Positions 11,885 through 24,094 of a stretch of 64,000 nt of DNA are shown piece after piece. Source of the DNA: Rapana venosa (lineage: Eukaryota > Mollusca > Gastropoda > Neogastropoda > Muricidae); contig CM054157.1 of the NCBI GenBank assembly GCA_028751875.1, positions 50,400,523-50,464,522 of the forward strand, given 5' to 3'. The notes under the pieces are model-generated. The model had not been told where the DNA came from and made no database searches. It saw only the letters and a list, made by a program, of their open reading frames with translations. Position numbers and translations under genes: made by a program. The first letter of the stretch is position 1, and each line of letters opens with the position of its first letter.

Positions 11885-12990
11885 TTGTAGTCCCTCTCCT
11901 TCCTCTTGTCTCCCCGTAGCCGTGGTCTACCTGTCCTTCCTGCTCCCCGTAGTCTCCCTCTCCTATACACTCCCGATTGTCTCCTCTTACTCTCCCCGTA
12001 GTGTTCCTCTCCTCTATCTCTCCTGTAGTCTCTCTCCCTCTAATATCCCTGTATTCTCTCTTTTTTCTCCTCTCCTCGTAGTCTCTCTTTTCTTATCTTC
12101 CTGTAGTCTCTCTCTATCTACTCTCCGTAGTCTCCTCACCTCTCCCTGTGTCTATTTCCCCGTTTTCTCCCTCTCCTAGTCCTCGCCGTAGCTCTACTCT
12201 CCTTCCTATACTCTTCCCTGTAGTCTCATCTCCTATTCTCTCACTGTAGTCTCCATCTCACTCTCCTCGAAGTCTCTCTATGCTCTAAACTGTAGTCTCC
12301 TCTTCGCAACTTTCCCTGTAGTTCTTCTCTATTCTTACTCTCACCGTAGTCTCTCTCTCTCCACGTAGTCACCTTCTCTTCTACTCTCTCCGTAGTCTCC
12401 CTCTCTCTACTCTTCCCGTAGTCTCCTTCTCTCTCCCGTAGCTCCCTCTCCTCTCCTCTCCCGGTTAGTCTCCCTCTACTCATTCTCTCCTGTAGTCTCC
12501 TCTCCTCTTCCTAGTCTCCCCCTCTCCTCTCTCCCTTGTTCCCTCTCCTCTTACTCTCCCGATTACTTCCCTCTCCTCTCCCCACTGTGTCTCCTCCCCT
12601 CTACCCTCCCCGTAGTTCCCTCTCTCTACCTCCCGTAGTTCCCTTCTCCTCTCCCCATAGTTCCCTCTCCTCTCCTCTCCCAGGTAGCTTCATTCTCCTC
12701 TACTCTCCCTGTAGTCTCCCTTTCCTTTATTCATCGTATATATAATAGTGGGAGTCTCCCTCTGCTCTCCGTAGTTAGTCTCCCTCTCCTCTCCTCCATT
12801 TCCCGTAGTCTCCCTCTCTCTCTCCACTCTCCCCGTAGTCTCCCTCTCTTCCTCCACCCTCCGTTGTCTCCCTCTCCTCTCCTCCACTTTCCCGTAGTTT
12901 CTTCTCATTCTCTCACGTAGTCTCCCTCTCCTCTCTCTCCTGTAGTCTCCTCTACTCACTTCTCTCCCGTTGTCTCCCTCTCCTCTCTTT
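11885..12990 (-). repeat. Same minisatellite, inverted (CT on plus strand)
   Basis: Units such as CTCTCCCCGTAGTCTCCC are exact reverse complements of the 3560-9775 unit. The array therefore changes orientation across the palindrome and LINE fragment. No gene is seen. Confidence 0.95.
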
Positions 12991-13090
12991 GTGTGTGTGT
13001 GTGTGTGTGAGTGTGTGTGTGTGTGTGTGTGGTGTGTGTGGTGTGTGATGTGTTTGTGTGTGTGTGGTTTGTGTGTGTGTTTGTGTGTAA
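12990..13090. repeat. TG microsatellite
   Basis: TG dinucleotides with short interruptions, followed by about 110 bp of unique sequence (13090-13200) before the trinucleotide tract. Confidence 0.9.
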
Positions 13091-13199
13091 ACTTGAATTT
13101 GTTTAAAACTGTTTGTGATCGGTTGTATGTGTATGTATAGGCTGAATGCAAACGCTTTGATTTGTTCTTACAAGATAAATGCGCTAGAGAAATAGTCCG

Positions 13200-13233
13200 T
13201 TGTCTCATCATCATCATCATCATCGTCTTATTA

Positions 13234-13279
<46 letters not shown>

Positions 13280-13819
13280 GGTGGTGGTGGTGTTGTCATT
13301 GTCGTTAATCATCATCATCATCATCATCATCATTCATCATCATCATCATATCATCATCATTCAGCATCATCTTATTCATCATCATCATATCATCTCTCAT
13401 CATCATCATCTCACCACACCCACCACCACCACACCACACCACCACCACCCACTATCACTTCTACTACCTTCTCCCCCTCCTACTACTGCTGCTGTGTACT
13501 ACTGCTACTACTACTACTATACTACGACTACTACTACTACTCCTATACTACTACTACTACTACTATACTACTCCTATTACTACTACTTACTACTACTACT
13601 ACTACTCTACTATACTACTACTACTACTTACTACTATACTACAGGCTACTTCTACTATACTGCTGTGTTGCTGCTGCCTGCTGCTGCTGCTGCTGCTAGC
13701 GATCTACTACTACTACTACTTTTACTGCTGTATAGTTACTATTACTACTACTATACTTCCACCTTCTCTCCCCTTCTACTACTACTGCCTGTGCTGCTGC
13801 TATACTTACTACTACTACT

Positions 13820-13851
<32 letters not shown>

Positions 13852-13872
13852 TACTACTACTACGAATCCTCC
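13200..13872. repeat. Trinucleotide repeat tract (CAT, TTA, ACT, GCT blocks)
   Basis: About 670 bp of successive trinucleotide blocks: ATC, TTA, GGT, CAT, CAC, then a long ACT/TAC block with GCT patches near 13670-13700. The frame stays open only because of the three-base period. This is a mosaic of microsatellites, not a protein gene. Confidence 0.92.
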
Positions 13873-13879
13873 TCTCCTA

Positions 13880-14017
13880 GTTCAAGTCAGTCAAAGTCAA
13901 AGTCAAAACACTTTAATCATCCAGAAGGGCTATTACAATACTGAAGGCAGATTGATACTCACCAAATATATCAATGGACAAAAAGCTTATTTCATATGGT
14001 TTTCAAATAAAATCCCC
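13880..14017 (+). repeat. LINE/SINE 3' tail fragment with AGTCAAA repeat
   Basis: It contains AGTCAAAGTCAAAACACTTT followed by ATCATCCAGAAGGGCTATTA. A similar body is at 41600-41760, and the reverse-oriented end (TTTGACTTTGAC) is near 42600. It is probably the 3' end of a non-LTR family inserted in the satellite. Confidence 0.6.
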
Positions 14018-16000
14018 CAATGTCTCCCTCTACTACTCCCTGTAGTCTCCATCTCCTCTCCCCGAAGTTTCCCTCTCCTCTCCCCGAAGTCTCCCTCTCT
14101 CTTACTGTTACCGTAGTCTCATCTACTCTACTCCATCCGTAGTCTCCTCTCCTCTCTCTGTAGTCTCCCTGTCCTACGTTCCGCGTAGTCTCCCTCCACT
14201 CTACTCTCCCCGTTAGTCTCCCTCTCCTCTCCTCTCCCCTTTGTCTCCTTCTCTTCTACTCTCCCCGTGGTATCCTTCTCCTCTCCCCTACTCTCCTCTC
14301 CCCATAGTCTCCCTCTCCTCTCCCCGTAGTCTCCCTCTCCTCTACTCTCCCCGTAGTCTCCCTCTCCTCTCCTCTCCCCGTAGTCTCCCTCTCCTCTACT
14401 CTCCCCGTTTTCTCACTCTCCTCTATGCTCCCCGTACTCTCCCTCTCCGCTACTCTCACCGTAGTTTCCCTCTCCTCTAATCTACTCGTAGTCTCCCTCT
14501 CTTCTCCTCTCCCTGTAGTCTCCCTCTCCTCTTCTCTCCCCATAGTCTCCATATACTCTCCTCTACTCCTCCTGTAGTCTCCCTCTTTCCTACTCTCCTC
14601 TCCCCATAGTCTTCCTCTATTCTACTGTACCCGTAGTCTCCCTAAACTCTCGTCTCCCTATAATTTTCTCCCCATAGTCTCCTTCTGCTCTACTCTCCCC
14701 TCCCCTCCCACTAATCTGCTTTACTCTCTCACTACTCTCCCTGTAGTCTCCCTCTTCCCTACTCTACTCTCCCCATAGTATCATTCTATTCTACTCTACG
14801 CGTAGTCTCCCTAAACTCTCCTCTCCCTATACTTTTCTCCCCATACTCTCCCTCTACTCTCCCACTAATCTGCTCTACTCTCTCTAGTCTTCCCATAGTC
14901 TCCTCTCCTCGTAGTCTCCCTTTGCTTTACTCTCTGCTCTCCCAGCGTCTCCTCTGCCTTACTCTCCCCATAGTCTCCCCATCACTCATCACTCCCCCCA
15001 TAGTTTCCCCTACCCTACCTATTATCTCCCTCTACTCTCCCCGTAGTCTCCCTCTGCTCTACAATCCTCTCCCCATAATTTCTCTACTCTCCCCGTAATA
15101 TCTCCCTCTCCCCTACTTTCCTCACCCCATAGTCTTCTATCCTCTCTCCGTACTCTCCCCGTAGTCTCATCTCTCCCCGTAGTCTCCCTCTATTGTACTC
15201 TCCCCGTAGTCACCCTCTACTCTCTAGTTCCCCATAGTCTCCCTCTGCTCTCCTCACCCCTCCCATACTCTCCCTCTGCTCTACTCTCCCCTCTCCCCAT
15301 AGTCTCCCTCTGCTCTACTCTCCCCATACTCTCCTCTCCCCTCTCCCAATGTGTCCCTATGCTCTACTCTCCCCATACTCTCCTGTCCCCGTACTCTCCC
15401 CATAGTATCCATCTACTCTACTCTCTCCTCCCCATAGTCTCCCTTTGCTCTACTACTCTCCAGTAGTATCCCTCTACTATCCCCATGGTCTCCTTCTGAT
15501 CTACTCATAGTCTCCCCATGGTCTCCCTCTGCTCTACTCATGGTCTCCCTCTGCTCATAGTCTCCCCATGGTCTCCCTCTGCTCTACTCATAATCTCCCC
15601 ATGGTCTCCCTCTGCTCTACTCATGGTCTCCCTCTGACCATATCTCCCCATGGTCTCCCTCTGCTCTACTCATAGTCTCCCCATGGTGTCCCTCTACTCT
15701 ACTCATGGTCTCCCTCTGCTCTACTCAGAGTCTCCCCATGGTCTCCTTCTGCTCTACTCATGGTCTCCCTCTGACCATATCTCCCCATGGTCTCCCTCTG
15801 CTCTACTCATAGTCTCCCCATGGTCTCCCTCTACTCTACTCATGGTCTCCCTCTGCTCTACTCATAGTCTCCCCATGGTGTCCCTCTACTCTACTCATGG
15901 TCTCCCTCTACTCTACTCATGGTCTTCCTCTGCTCTACTCAGAGTCTCCCCATGGTCTCCCTCTACTCTATCATAGTCTCCCTCTACTCTATCTAGTTCT
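14018..16000 (-). repeat. Inverted minisatellite array, second part, reaching the gap
   Basis: CT-rich units as at 11885-12990. From about 15430 the unit changes to a CTCATGGTCTCCCTCTGCTC subtype, which matches in reverse the units at 33400-33520 in block B. The array runs directly into the N gap. Confidence 0.95.
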
Positions 16001-16500
16001 NNNNNNNNNNNNNNNNNNNNNNNNNNNNNNNNNNNNNNNNNNNNNNNNNNNNNNNNNNNNNNNNNNNNNNNNNNNNNNNNNNNNNNNNNNNNNNNNNNNN
16101 NNNNNNNNNNNNNNNNNNNNNNNNNNNNNNNNNNNNNNNNNNNNNNNNNNNNNNNNNNNNNNNNNNNNNNNNNNNNNNNNNNNNNNNNNNNNNNNNNNNN
16201 NNNNNNNNNNNNNNNNNNNNNNNNNNNNNNNNNNNNNNNNNNNNNNNNNNNNNNNNNNNNNNNNNNNNNNNNNNNNNNNNNNNNNNNNNNNNNNNNNNNN
16301 NNNNNNNNNNNNNNNNNNNNNNNNNNNNNNNNNNNNNNNNNNNNNNNNNNNNNNNNNNNNNNNNNNNNNNNNNNNNNNNNNNNNNNNNNNNNNNNNNNNN
16401 NNNNNNNNNNNNNNNNNNNNNNNNNNNNNNNNNNNNNNNNNNNNNNNNNNNNNNNNNNNNNNNNNNNNNNNNNNNNNNNNNNNNNNNNNNNNNNNNNNNN
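16001..16500. other. Assembly gap (500 N)
   Basis: Exactly 500 N, a conventional placeholder length, placed inside the satellite: CT-rich on its left, GA-rich on its right. The true size and the orientation change within the gap are unknown. Confidence 1.
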
Positions 16501-17089
16501 GAAAGGGGGGAGAAAAAGAGTAGAGGGAACTATGGAGAGAGTGATCTTTGGGAGACAAAAAGGGGAGAATAGGGCGAGGGGGTTGGGGAGAGTAAAGGGA
16601 GAGAGGAAGACAGAAAAAAACTTTTGGAGGAACTTTGAGATAGAGGGAGCCAAAGGGAGAGTTTTGATGTGCATTTCTAGGGGTCACTTAAGACTTTTTA
16701 AAATTTTGCAATGAGTAACTCAAAAAAATTTCCCCAGTTTTCAATGGGTGGGTGTGTGTGGTTTGGAATTTGGGCTTCATCCCCGTACGTTATCCTACGT
16801 TTATACGGTGTTCCCCATGGGGAACCTGCCTGTCCTTTAAGACTTACTCCTTCGGGAAATTTGTCGGGGAATTCCCCCTTTGTTTCTGCCGGTCCTTTTT
16901 CTTCTGTGCCCTCTTTCGTTCGTTTAAACCCTTCTTTTTGGGAAAAAGACTTAAAAGATAAAACTCTGTCCCTCATAAAAGTGACATGCACGGGGCTTGA
17001 GTCAGGGCTTAACGGAAATGCAACGAAATTTTTTGTTGTTGACAGATATAGTTGTGGGGTTCGATGAAAAAAGGAATTATTAGATTAGT

Positions 17090-18660
17090 ACAATTGTCAG
17101 GGGGTTTGAGTATTGTCAAGAACATACAACTCCCCAATCAAACCTGACAAGAGCATAATAAAAGGGGAAAAGCAGCAAATCAAGAGTCCCTCGCCTTTAC
17201 CATAGGGGGAAGAAGTAAAAGAGGCATCCGCAGTTTACCAGTGGGAAACCCCCCAGGAGCAGACAAATCCCAGCAGAGCGCTCAAGCTTGGTTGCGAACA
17301 CCATCGCACATGTTCGGCTATCGCAAAGTTTTGGGGAGAAAAAAACAGGGCCCAAACAAAAGGGACAAATCACTTATACCCTGCCCAAGAAGGGGAATTT
17401 ACGTAAAAGCCAAAACTATGAAAAAATCCCCTATCGCCACGCCAGCAAGACATGCTAAAAGTTTTTTTTGAATGATCAAGAAGGGGCGAAGAAAAACCTT
17501 GAAAGGGGGCAAGCGGGGTTTCAGGGCAGGCGGACACAATCGAACGATTTTTAACTGCCACATCCTGAGGGGAAAAACTCTTCAACATAAAGGGGGACTT
17601 TCCAAAAATTTCATCGACTTCAAAAAGGCTTTCGACAGAGTATGGCACGAAGGCCTGTGGCGGCCCCTCAAATTTTGCATTGAAGAAGGACTAGTCAAAC
17701 CATTCAGCACATACACCCGCAAGCAGGCAGCCTGAACAACAGGTCGGAGACATTTCAAAACCACATTTGGGGACGACAAGGATGCCTGTTATCTCCTCCG
17801 TTTAATTGTTCGGGAAAACATTAGAGAGAGACCCTCCATGACTTCCCTTCCATCTCCATTGGGGGGGCAGACCCCTCAACAACTTGCGGTTTCCCGATGA
17901 CTTGACCTAGGGGGGAAGTAACACAGAGCTGCAAGATCTTCCCCAACTTGAGAACAAGCGGAGCATATGGGAGGGGTGACTCGGAAAAAGTAAAGTTTTG
18001 TGAAAGCACGAAACGCCACTGCTAAATTTAAAATGAACGGCCAGCAACTGGAGGAGGAAAAGGGCTTTTAAAACCCTTTGACCTACCTACAAAGGACGGG
18101 TGATCGGACAAAATCAAAGCAACTACCCAGGGCACATTTTCCCTGACAAAACTCACCCCTTTTTGAAAAGAAAAAGAGTCATTTCCCAACAAATAAAGCT
18201 TACAAACCCCTAATTCGACTATCCGGGGTGTACGGAAGTAAAACCGGGACTTTACTGCTAAACAGAAAAGGGGCGAACCCAGTCATTTAAAAAAAACCCA
18301 TAAAAAACCTTTTGGCTATCCTAAGAGAACGAAAGCCCAATGAATTTGTCAAGAGTCAAATAAACGGCTGGCGGGTTCACAGGAACCCTTCTCACATCGT
18401 AAAGAAGAAAAATTGACATGGTTCACCCACGTCCCCGTCAAAAACACTCTCCCAAAAAATATGGGGAAACCTCGAAGGTGGCAGAAAGGGGGGAAGACAG
18501 AAAAAGTCATGGAGGGAAACATCGGGAATGGCCGGATGACTGCCCGGGCATCTGCGCAAGCCGGGACCGAGATGGGGGAGGAGGCTTCCACGGCATCGTT
18601 TTTGTCCCCCCCACGACCCCCAAAGGGTCCGGGGGAATGATGATGTGATGAAAATTGTGA
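17090..18660 (+). mobile_element. LINE fragment with reverse transcriptase, present only in block A
   Basis: Between sequences that are adjacent in block B (34760 and 34770) lies about 1.57 kb containing a reverse transcriptase segment: NFIDFKKAFDRVWHEGLWRP near 17610-17670 (the FIDFKKAFD motif of non-LTR enzymes) followed by FKTTFGDDKDACYL-like and GGADPSTTCGFPMT-like residues. Near 18410-18640 the C-terminal KLTWFTHV- and PPRPPKGPGE-type tail ends in an ATGATGATG run. Many frameshifts make it inactive, although some may be sequencing errors. It appears to be a 5'-truncated insertion. Confidence 0.82.
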
Positions 18661-18889
18661 CGGGCATTGATTATCTCCCGTGTCAGAGTCCTGTCCAGCT
18701 TCGTTTTTCAAAATTTGGGGAAACCCCTGTGAATTGGGGGACACTGTGTTTCTTTTTGCTGGTGGGATTTAGACCTTCTGTTGAAATCGCTGGCCCATGC
18801 TTTTAAAAAAAAAAAAATTTAAAAAAAAGTATGGTTTTTATATAGTGCTGAATCTTGTAAACAAAAATCTAGCGATCAGTAACTTTATT

Positions 18890-19170
18890 TTGCGTGTGTA
18901 TGGGGTTTTTAAAATTTTTGCATCTTTTTCCCCCGGATACAATTGCCTTTTTTCGAACAGCGGAACGGTTTAACATGTGCCCCAAGAGTTCTGATGGTTC
19001 GCACACGGGGCCTGGGTTTTAGTCTCACCCGAAGGACTTTACATTCAGTTCGATTTTTTTTGTCAAAGGGGGAAAAGAAAAGGCGAGGCTGGGAATCGAA
19101 CCAAAAACCCTCAGGGTTTACTTGTTGGAGGCAAACTTTTAAACCACCCTGCCATTTTCCTTTCCCTTAG
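18890..19170 (-). repeat. SINE-C in block A
   Basis: The reversed SINE-B/C body (TTCGCACACGGGGCCTGGG region, CTCACCCGAAGGAC) continues into the reversed head-C tRNA end (GGGAATCGAACC, TTGTTGG, AACCACCCTGCCA). In block B the same SINE at 35010-35830 is split by another SINE insertion. Confidence 0.7.
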
Positions 19171-19694
19171 GATTTTACAACTTTGCTGGTAGATATACAT
19201 TCCACTGTGTAGAAAATAGCTGGAAGGTTTAAAAGGGTGGGTGAATGCTTTTATCACTTGCTGACTTTGGAAAATCTAATCTCTGAGTCCCCTTCAACCT
19301 TAGAACAATCTTATAGATTTGTTGCTGGTGATGGCACCCTTAAAACTTGAAAACTGAAAACCATCTGGGCAATGAACACGAGACTTTTTGTGCAGGGGCC
19401 AAATAATAATTATCTCTTGGAACTTTGTGTCATGTCTGCTTAAACCATGCGCTTTCCACATTCAAACTTTTATGGGGGGGTTCCGGGCCGAATGGTATCT
19501 TGGGGTTTTGTTATCCTTTGCCTAAAGTATGGGGTACTTGCAGATTTCCTCTCTGCTTCTGTGCAGTAATTTTTTAAATTCATTCTAAACGGGAAATGTC
19601 TTGGCAACAAGAAAAATTTGTTAATGCTGTGGTGTGACTTCACCTTACAGCAGCAAGTTTAAACAAAAAAAAAAAAAAAAGGGAAAAGGGCTTT

Positions 19695-20180
19695 CCCAAA
19701 ACCCTACTACGTGGTCTTGGCGGCGAGGTGCCCCAGAGACCTCAATTCTCTAGGGCGAACCCACTTTTCCTCGCTGTCCTTTCCCCTGTCCCAAAAAAGG
19801 GGCCAGGACCTTTTTACAACCGGGGCTGTACAGAACCCTAAGGTGCAGGGAGGTCACCTATCTATTTATCTATTTTTTTTCCCCAAGGAAAAGGTAAGCA
19901 CTTATTTTGTTTTTTTACATCCCCCCCGTGTCTTGGGGTTTGAAAATTCTGTCATCTGTTCCCCCCGGCACACAATGGCCTATTTTTTCCCGAAAAGGGG
20001 AAAACGTTTTAAAGTGGCCAAGTTTTCTGGTGCGTTTGACACAGGGCCTCGTTTTTAGTCTCATCTAAAGGATTTTGGGATTGGGTCGACTATCCACCCA
20101 GTGCTGCTTGACCTTTGTGGGGAGAGCCAGTGCTCTGCCCCTTGAGTTGTTTGTTTTACAAGATTCAGCGCTTAAAAAAT
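19695..20180 (-). repeat. SINE-A with SINE-B nested, block A copy
   Basis: Degraded counterpart of 36395-36930: CCTCAATTCTCTAGGGCGA at the left, the SINE-B body in the middle, and GGGGAGAGCCAGTGCTCTG at the right. It is followed by the TTCAGCGCT-type 3' motif. Confidence 0.65.
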
Positions 20181-21039
20181 TCCATATATTTCGGATTTTT
20201 TTGGTGTGGCAAGTTGGAATGAGTGGCAGGGAGGCAAATCTACAGTGTGTAACAAAATTTATCAATAAAGCAAATAAAAATAGCCCCCCCCCCCCCCCCC
20301 CCCACTCTTTTCCCAAAAAAAAAACACACCATAAAACAAACCAAAAAAGAACTCAAACATATATAAAACCCCTCCCAAAAAAAACTAAAAACCAGCAGAA
20401 ACCCTTCCAAAATACCAAATAAAAACAAAACAAAAAAAACCCCCAAAAAAAGAATCCCACAACCAAAAATCCAAACAATAAATTTTTTCCCTTTCCCCTA
20501 AAAAAACTGCACCCCCACAACCCACACACACTGACAAAAACCCCAAAAAACTTTCAAAGTTCATTGTAAGACGTGTTAAAAAAAAACAGCAAACTGATTT
20601 TTTTTTTAACCCAAACCCCACACTTTTCATAAAAACCGTTTTAAAAAAACGGTGTCCATCCACGAATAGATACTGGATAAAACATCACACATGCACATAC
20701 ACGCAACTGAACAATTTTTGAAAAAAAAACATCTTTTTTGTACATACTGGTTTAAGCTACAGTCACTTATCCAGGGCTTACTCCAAAAAGGACCAAAATT
20801 AACAAACGTTCCAACGTTTAAAACCCATGTAAAAAATTTCAAACCCCAAACACCCCAAAATTTCAGATGAAAAATCACCAATTAAGGGGACACTGAAACA
20901 GGAACTAAAAAATCCAAAAGGCCTTGTTCTTCTTCTTCTTCTTCCTTTTTTGTTTGTTTCCCCCGGGGGGGGTTTGACATTGATGACCCTTCCCCATCTC
21001 GCTTGTTTTAAGTTTCCCTCCTTTTTTATTAAAAAAATT

Positions 21040-21335
21040 TTTGGTGTTTGGGGGAGGGGATAGCTCATGGGGGGAGCACTCGGTTTTTCCCCCACCCAAG
21101 AAAGCAGCGCGAGCGTGGTTCCATTTGGTGGGTGCCGTTTGTGCCCCTTGGCTCAGACATTTCCCCCAGTTCACCGTGAAAAGGGGTACCTGCCCCTTTA
21201 GGGTCAGGGAAGGTAAAGCGCGAGGGAGAGATGGGCGCCGCCCTCAATATGCTGGCCCTAGAAAGGGGTCCTGACGCCCGCCCCCCTACGCCCTTTATGG
21301 GTTTTATGGGACCCTTTACCTTACCTTTTTTTCCC
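21040..21335 (+). repeat. SINE-A insertion found only in block A
   Basis: It has the head GGGGATAGCTCATGGGGGGA, then GAGCACTCGG, and the body AGGGTCAGGGAAGGTAAAGC, CCCTCAATATGCTGGCCCTA, ending in TTTACCTTACC. Block B reads straight through the equivalent point near 37790, so this is a second presence/absence difference between the blocks. Confidence 0.75.
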
Positions 21336-22494
21336 CCCTTTCTCTAAGTATCTGCAATACAGGCAGCCCAAGTCTTGCAGGCTTCCCTTTTCCCTTCCCC
21401 TTCCCGAAAGGCCCTTGTTATTTTATAAAATTTTCTTTTAAAAAAAGCGGGAAAACCCAAAGTAAAGATGGAGTGAACTGCACCCCCAAATACGATTTTG
21501 TTTGAAAATATTAATTTGTGGGGGCCCGTACCAGCACTAAACCCGATGACTATGTTAACACCAGGGCTTTTCAGCAGAACAAAAAAGGCAGACCTGTAGC
21601 AACATAAATGCGTATACACCTTCTCTTTTTCCCGTTATTAAATATTGAAGTTGCATTCATGAACAGGGATGCTACTGGTTAACGTTTATTGTATGAAAAT
21701 ATTTGTTGCATCTTTGTTTTTAGAAAAACAAAATGAAGTTTAAAACCCCTTAAAAGATTGGCAGACACTGCAGTATGCGTCGGTTTGCAGGGGTTTCCTT
21801 TTAACCCGGGTTAGGTCTTTTTTTCTCACCAACACTTGTTACGTGACACAGCCTGGCATTGCTGCTCAGTCACCTGTTCCATCTAGATGGGGGTTAGCTA
21901 GGCACGCCAGGTAAAGGAGTCCCCAAGAACATTTCGCCCAAAATGAATGGACGCGTAAAAAATTTAGAAATCATCAGAAAACCTTTCAGATTTCATTTCA
22001 GTTTTCCCTGTTTTTTATTTTTTTTTTTTTCTTCTTTCCCTTTAAGAAAATGCTTCTAACTTTTAGGGTGGCGTTTTCCTCAAAGGGGGCAAAAAAAGTC
22101 GCATCGTAAAAATTCACCCTGGTGAACCCGGGAAATCCCGTTTGAGGAACAACAAAAAATAAGAAAAGATTGGGGCCCCTTTTTGGGGGTAAGAGCACCA
22201 AATAACCCCCCCCCCCAAAAAAAAAAAAAAAAAGAAAAAACAAAACAAAAGATTTCCCAATACAAACCTTTACAAAAAACCCAAGTCAGTTTTTGCCACC
22301 TTTTTTGACTTTGAAAAAGGGGGCTCAGTTTTTCCAAATTTTTTTTCAAAAATTTTACAAACTGTATGAACCCATTTCATTCATTTTGTCTTTCTTTTGT
22401 CTCTCTCAATTTTCTCCAATTTTCGCGTTTGATGCTTGTTGTGTGTGTGCAAAAACACGAACACATCGAGTGGGTTGTATGTATGTTGGGCCTT

Positions 22495-22715
22495 TTCTGT
22501 ATCTCATTCTCTCTCTCTTTTTACTCTCTCAGTCCATCTGTCTTTTACTCTCTGTCTCTCTTTTACCCTCTCAGTCACTTCGTCTCTCTTTTACCCTCTC
22601 AGTCCTCTCTTCTCTCTTTTACACTCTGTCACCCCTGTCCTCTTTTATCCTCTCTCTTTTCTCTCTTCTCTCTCTCTCCTCTCCTTTCCCCCTCTTCTCT
22701 CCTCTCTCTCTCTCT
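22495..22715 (-). repeat. Pyrimidine minisatellite, short block A allele
   Basis: CAGTCACTTCGTCTCTCTTT-type units over about 220 bp. The block B counterpart spans about 765 bp (38945-39710). It lies just past the GPN1 stop codon on the minus strand. Confidence 0.8.
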
Positions 22716-22725
22716 GTGGAGATAT

Positions 22726-22848
22726 TCAGGTGGTGGGGGTCAGCCGTTTTGATGTGCTGCGCTTTTTTGATCTTTTCTGCCTGCGTTGCCGATGTTCCTT
22801 CAGGTAGCGACCGAAAGACACTGCCCCCACTCGCTCGTCTCGCAACAA
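22726..22848 (-). pseudogene. GPN1: GPN1 exon 12 copy, damaged
   Basis: The reverse strand still gives RYLKEH and QAEKIKKA in different frames. At least one base is lost relative to 39721-39842 near GCCTGCGTTGCC, and the acceptor region TGTGCAG|ATGACG has become GCGAGACG, so the 3' splice site is missing. Block A lacks exons 1-8 and 10, so no full protein can be made. Damage could be true decay or uncorrected read error. Confidence 0.8.
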
Positions 22849-23584
22849 CAACGCGTTTTATGACAGAATGATATCCTGGTATTGACCTTGAAAATGCCAC
22901 ACCCCGGAAATCTTCTTGTCTAGGTGTGTTTGCTGTTCCATTATCCTCGATATAGAAAATTAAAAAAATATTTTAAAAAACCCCCGTGATTCCCAGATGG
23001 GATATGGAGGCTTGTCGGGTGACCCGAAGGGTGCAAAGCTGGGGAACGCCCCACAATATCATTTTTTCCCCCGAAAATTCCCGTTTATTATTTTATACCC
23101 TGAATAGTAAAAGGTTTTCATATCTATGCTCTTTTTTTATATGTAAAGTTTGGGGGGCTGCAGTTTGCCCAAATTTTGTTGAGGCTAACCCCCCCCCACC
23201 CCCCAAAAAAAAAACCAACCAAACCCAAAAAAACAAAAAAATAAAAAAAAACAAAAAACAGTCGACATATGAAAAAAATTCTCTTCTCCCCCAGCAGGGG
23301 GACAAAAACAGAACGTTTGGTTTCAATTCCCCCCCAACACACCACTCCTCTTTTTTTATATCCCCAAGGGGGAGGACTGGGTGTAAAAAAACACATGGGC
23401 GTTTTCTTATCCTCGAAATAAAGAATTTTCCAAAAAAAAAATTTTCTCTCAGCACACATACACGAGTTATTTCAACCACACACACACACACGCCCCGGTG
23501 CAGTCCATTATCCTCTAAAAAAGAATAAAAAAAATTTAAAAAAAAAAAGACCACACGCACCAGAATCACCCTTCCCCCCGTCAT

Positions 23585-23695
23585 TGTCGTTTTCCCCACC
23601 CTCATGCCCGTGCTTCCTTCCTCATGTCATCCCCATCTCCTCATCGCCCCCGCCGCGTGGAGACGATTCCAGGTTCCCGTGGGCAGATCGCACGC
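23585..23695 (-). pseudogene. GPN1: GPN1 exon 11 copy, damaged
   Basis: The order CTTCCTTCCTCATG, ATCTCCTCATCGCC, CGCGTGGAGA and GGCAGATCGCAC follows exon 11 at 40503-40613, with several indels that break the acidic-tail frame. The acceptor (CTGCACA on plus) is not recognisable. Confidence 0.65.
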
Positions 23696-23739
23696 AAGGT
23701 TTTTTTGAATGACGAGGGAATTCTCTGTAGGTGTTTTTG

Positions 23740-24085
23740 TTATTTACATTTTTTTTATTTATTAATTTTTTATATCGGGATAAGGAATAAACACTATGTG
23801 TTTTTTTTAACCAGTCCCCCTGTGTTGCGGATTTTTGATTTTTGCATCTGTTCCCCGGCACACGGGCCCACTCTTTCGAAAAGCGGAAAAGGATTTAACG
23901 TGTGCACGAGATGTTCTGCTGTGTTCGACAGGGGCTCGGGGTTTTCGTCTCATCCGAAGGATTTGGGGGAGGGGTGGGGGTTGCCCTGATGTTAATCCAA
24001 GGAAAAAATAATCCCTTTTAGGGGAAACGAACCCGGTCGTCAGATTTCAATGCAATGGTCTGACCCCTAGGCTATCCCGTGTGTG
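23740..24085 (-). repeat. SINE-B in block A
   Basis: The reversed body (CGGCACACGGGCC, GAAAAGCGGAAAAGG, CTCATCCGAAGGAT) continues into the reversed head (GGGGAAACGAACCCGGTCGT, CCCTAGGCTATCCCG). In block B the copy at 40650-40850 is truncated. Confidence 0.7.
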
Positions 24086-24094
24086 TGATGTGTG

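Noticed and set aside
13200..13880. His/Ile/Leu/Tyr-rich protein of 226 codons
   Set aside because: Trinucleotide repeats keep the frame open; there is no start context, splice or domain evidence.
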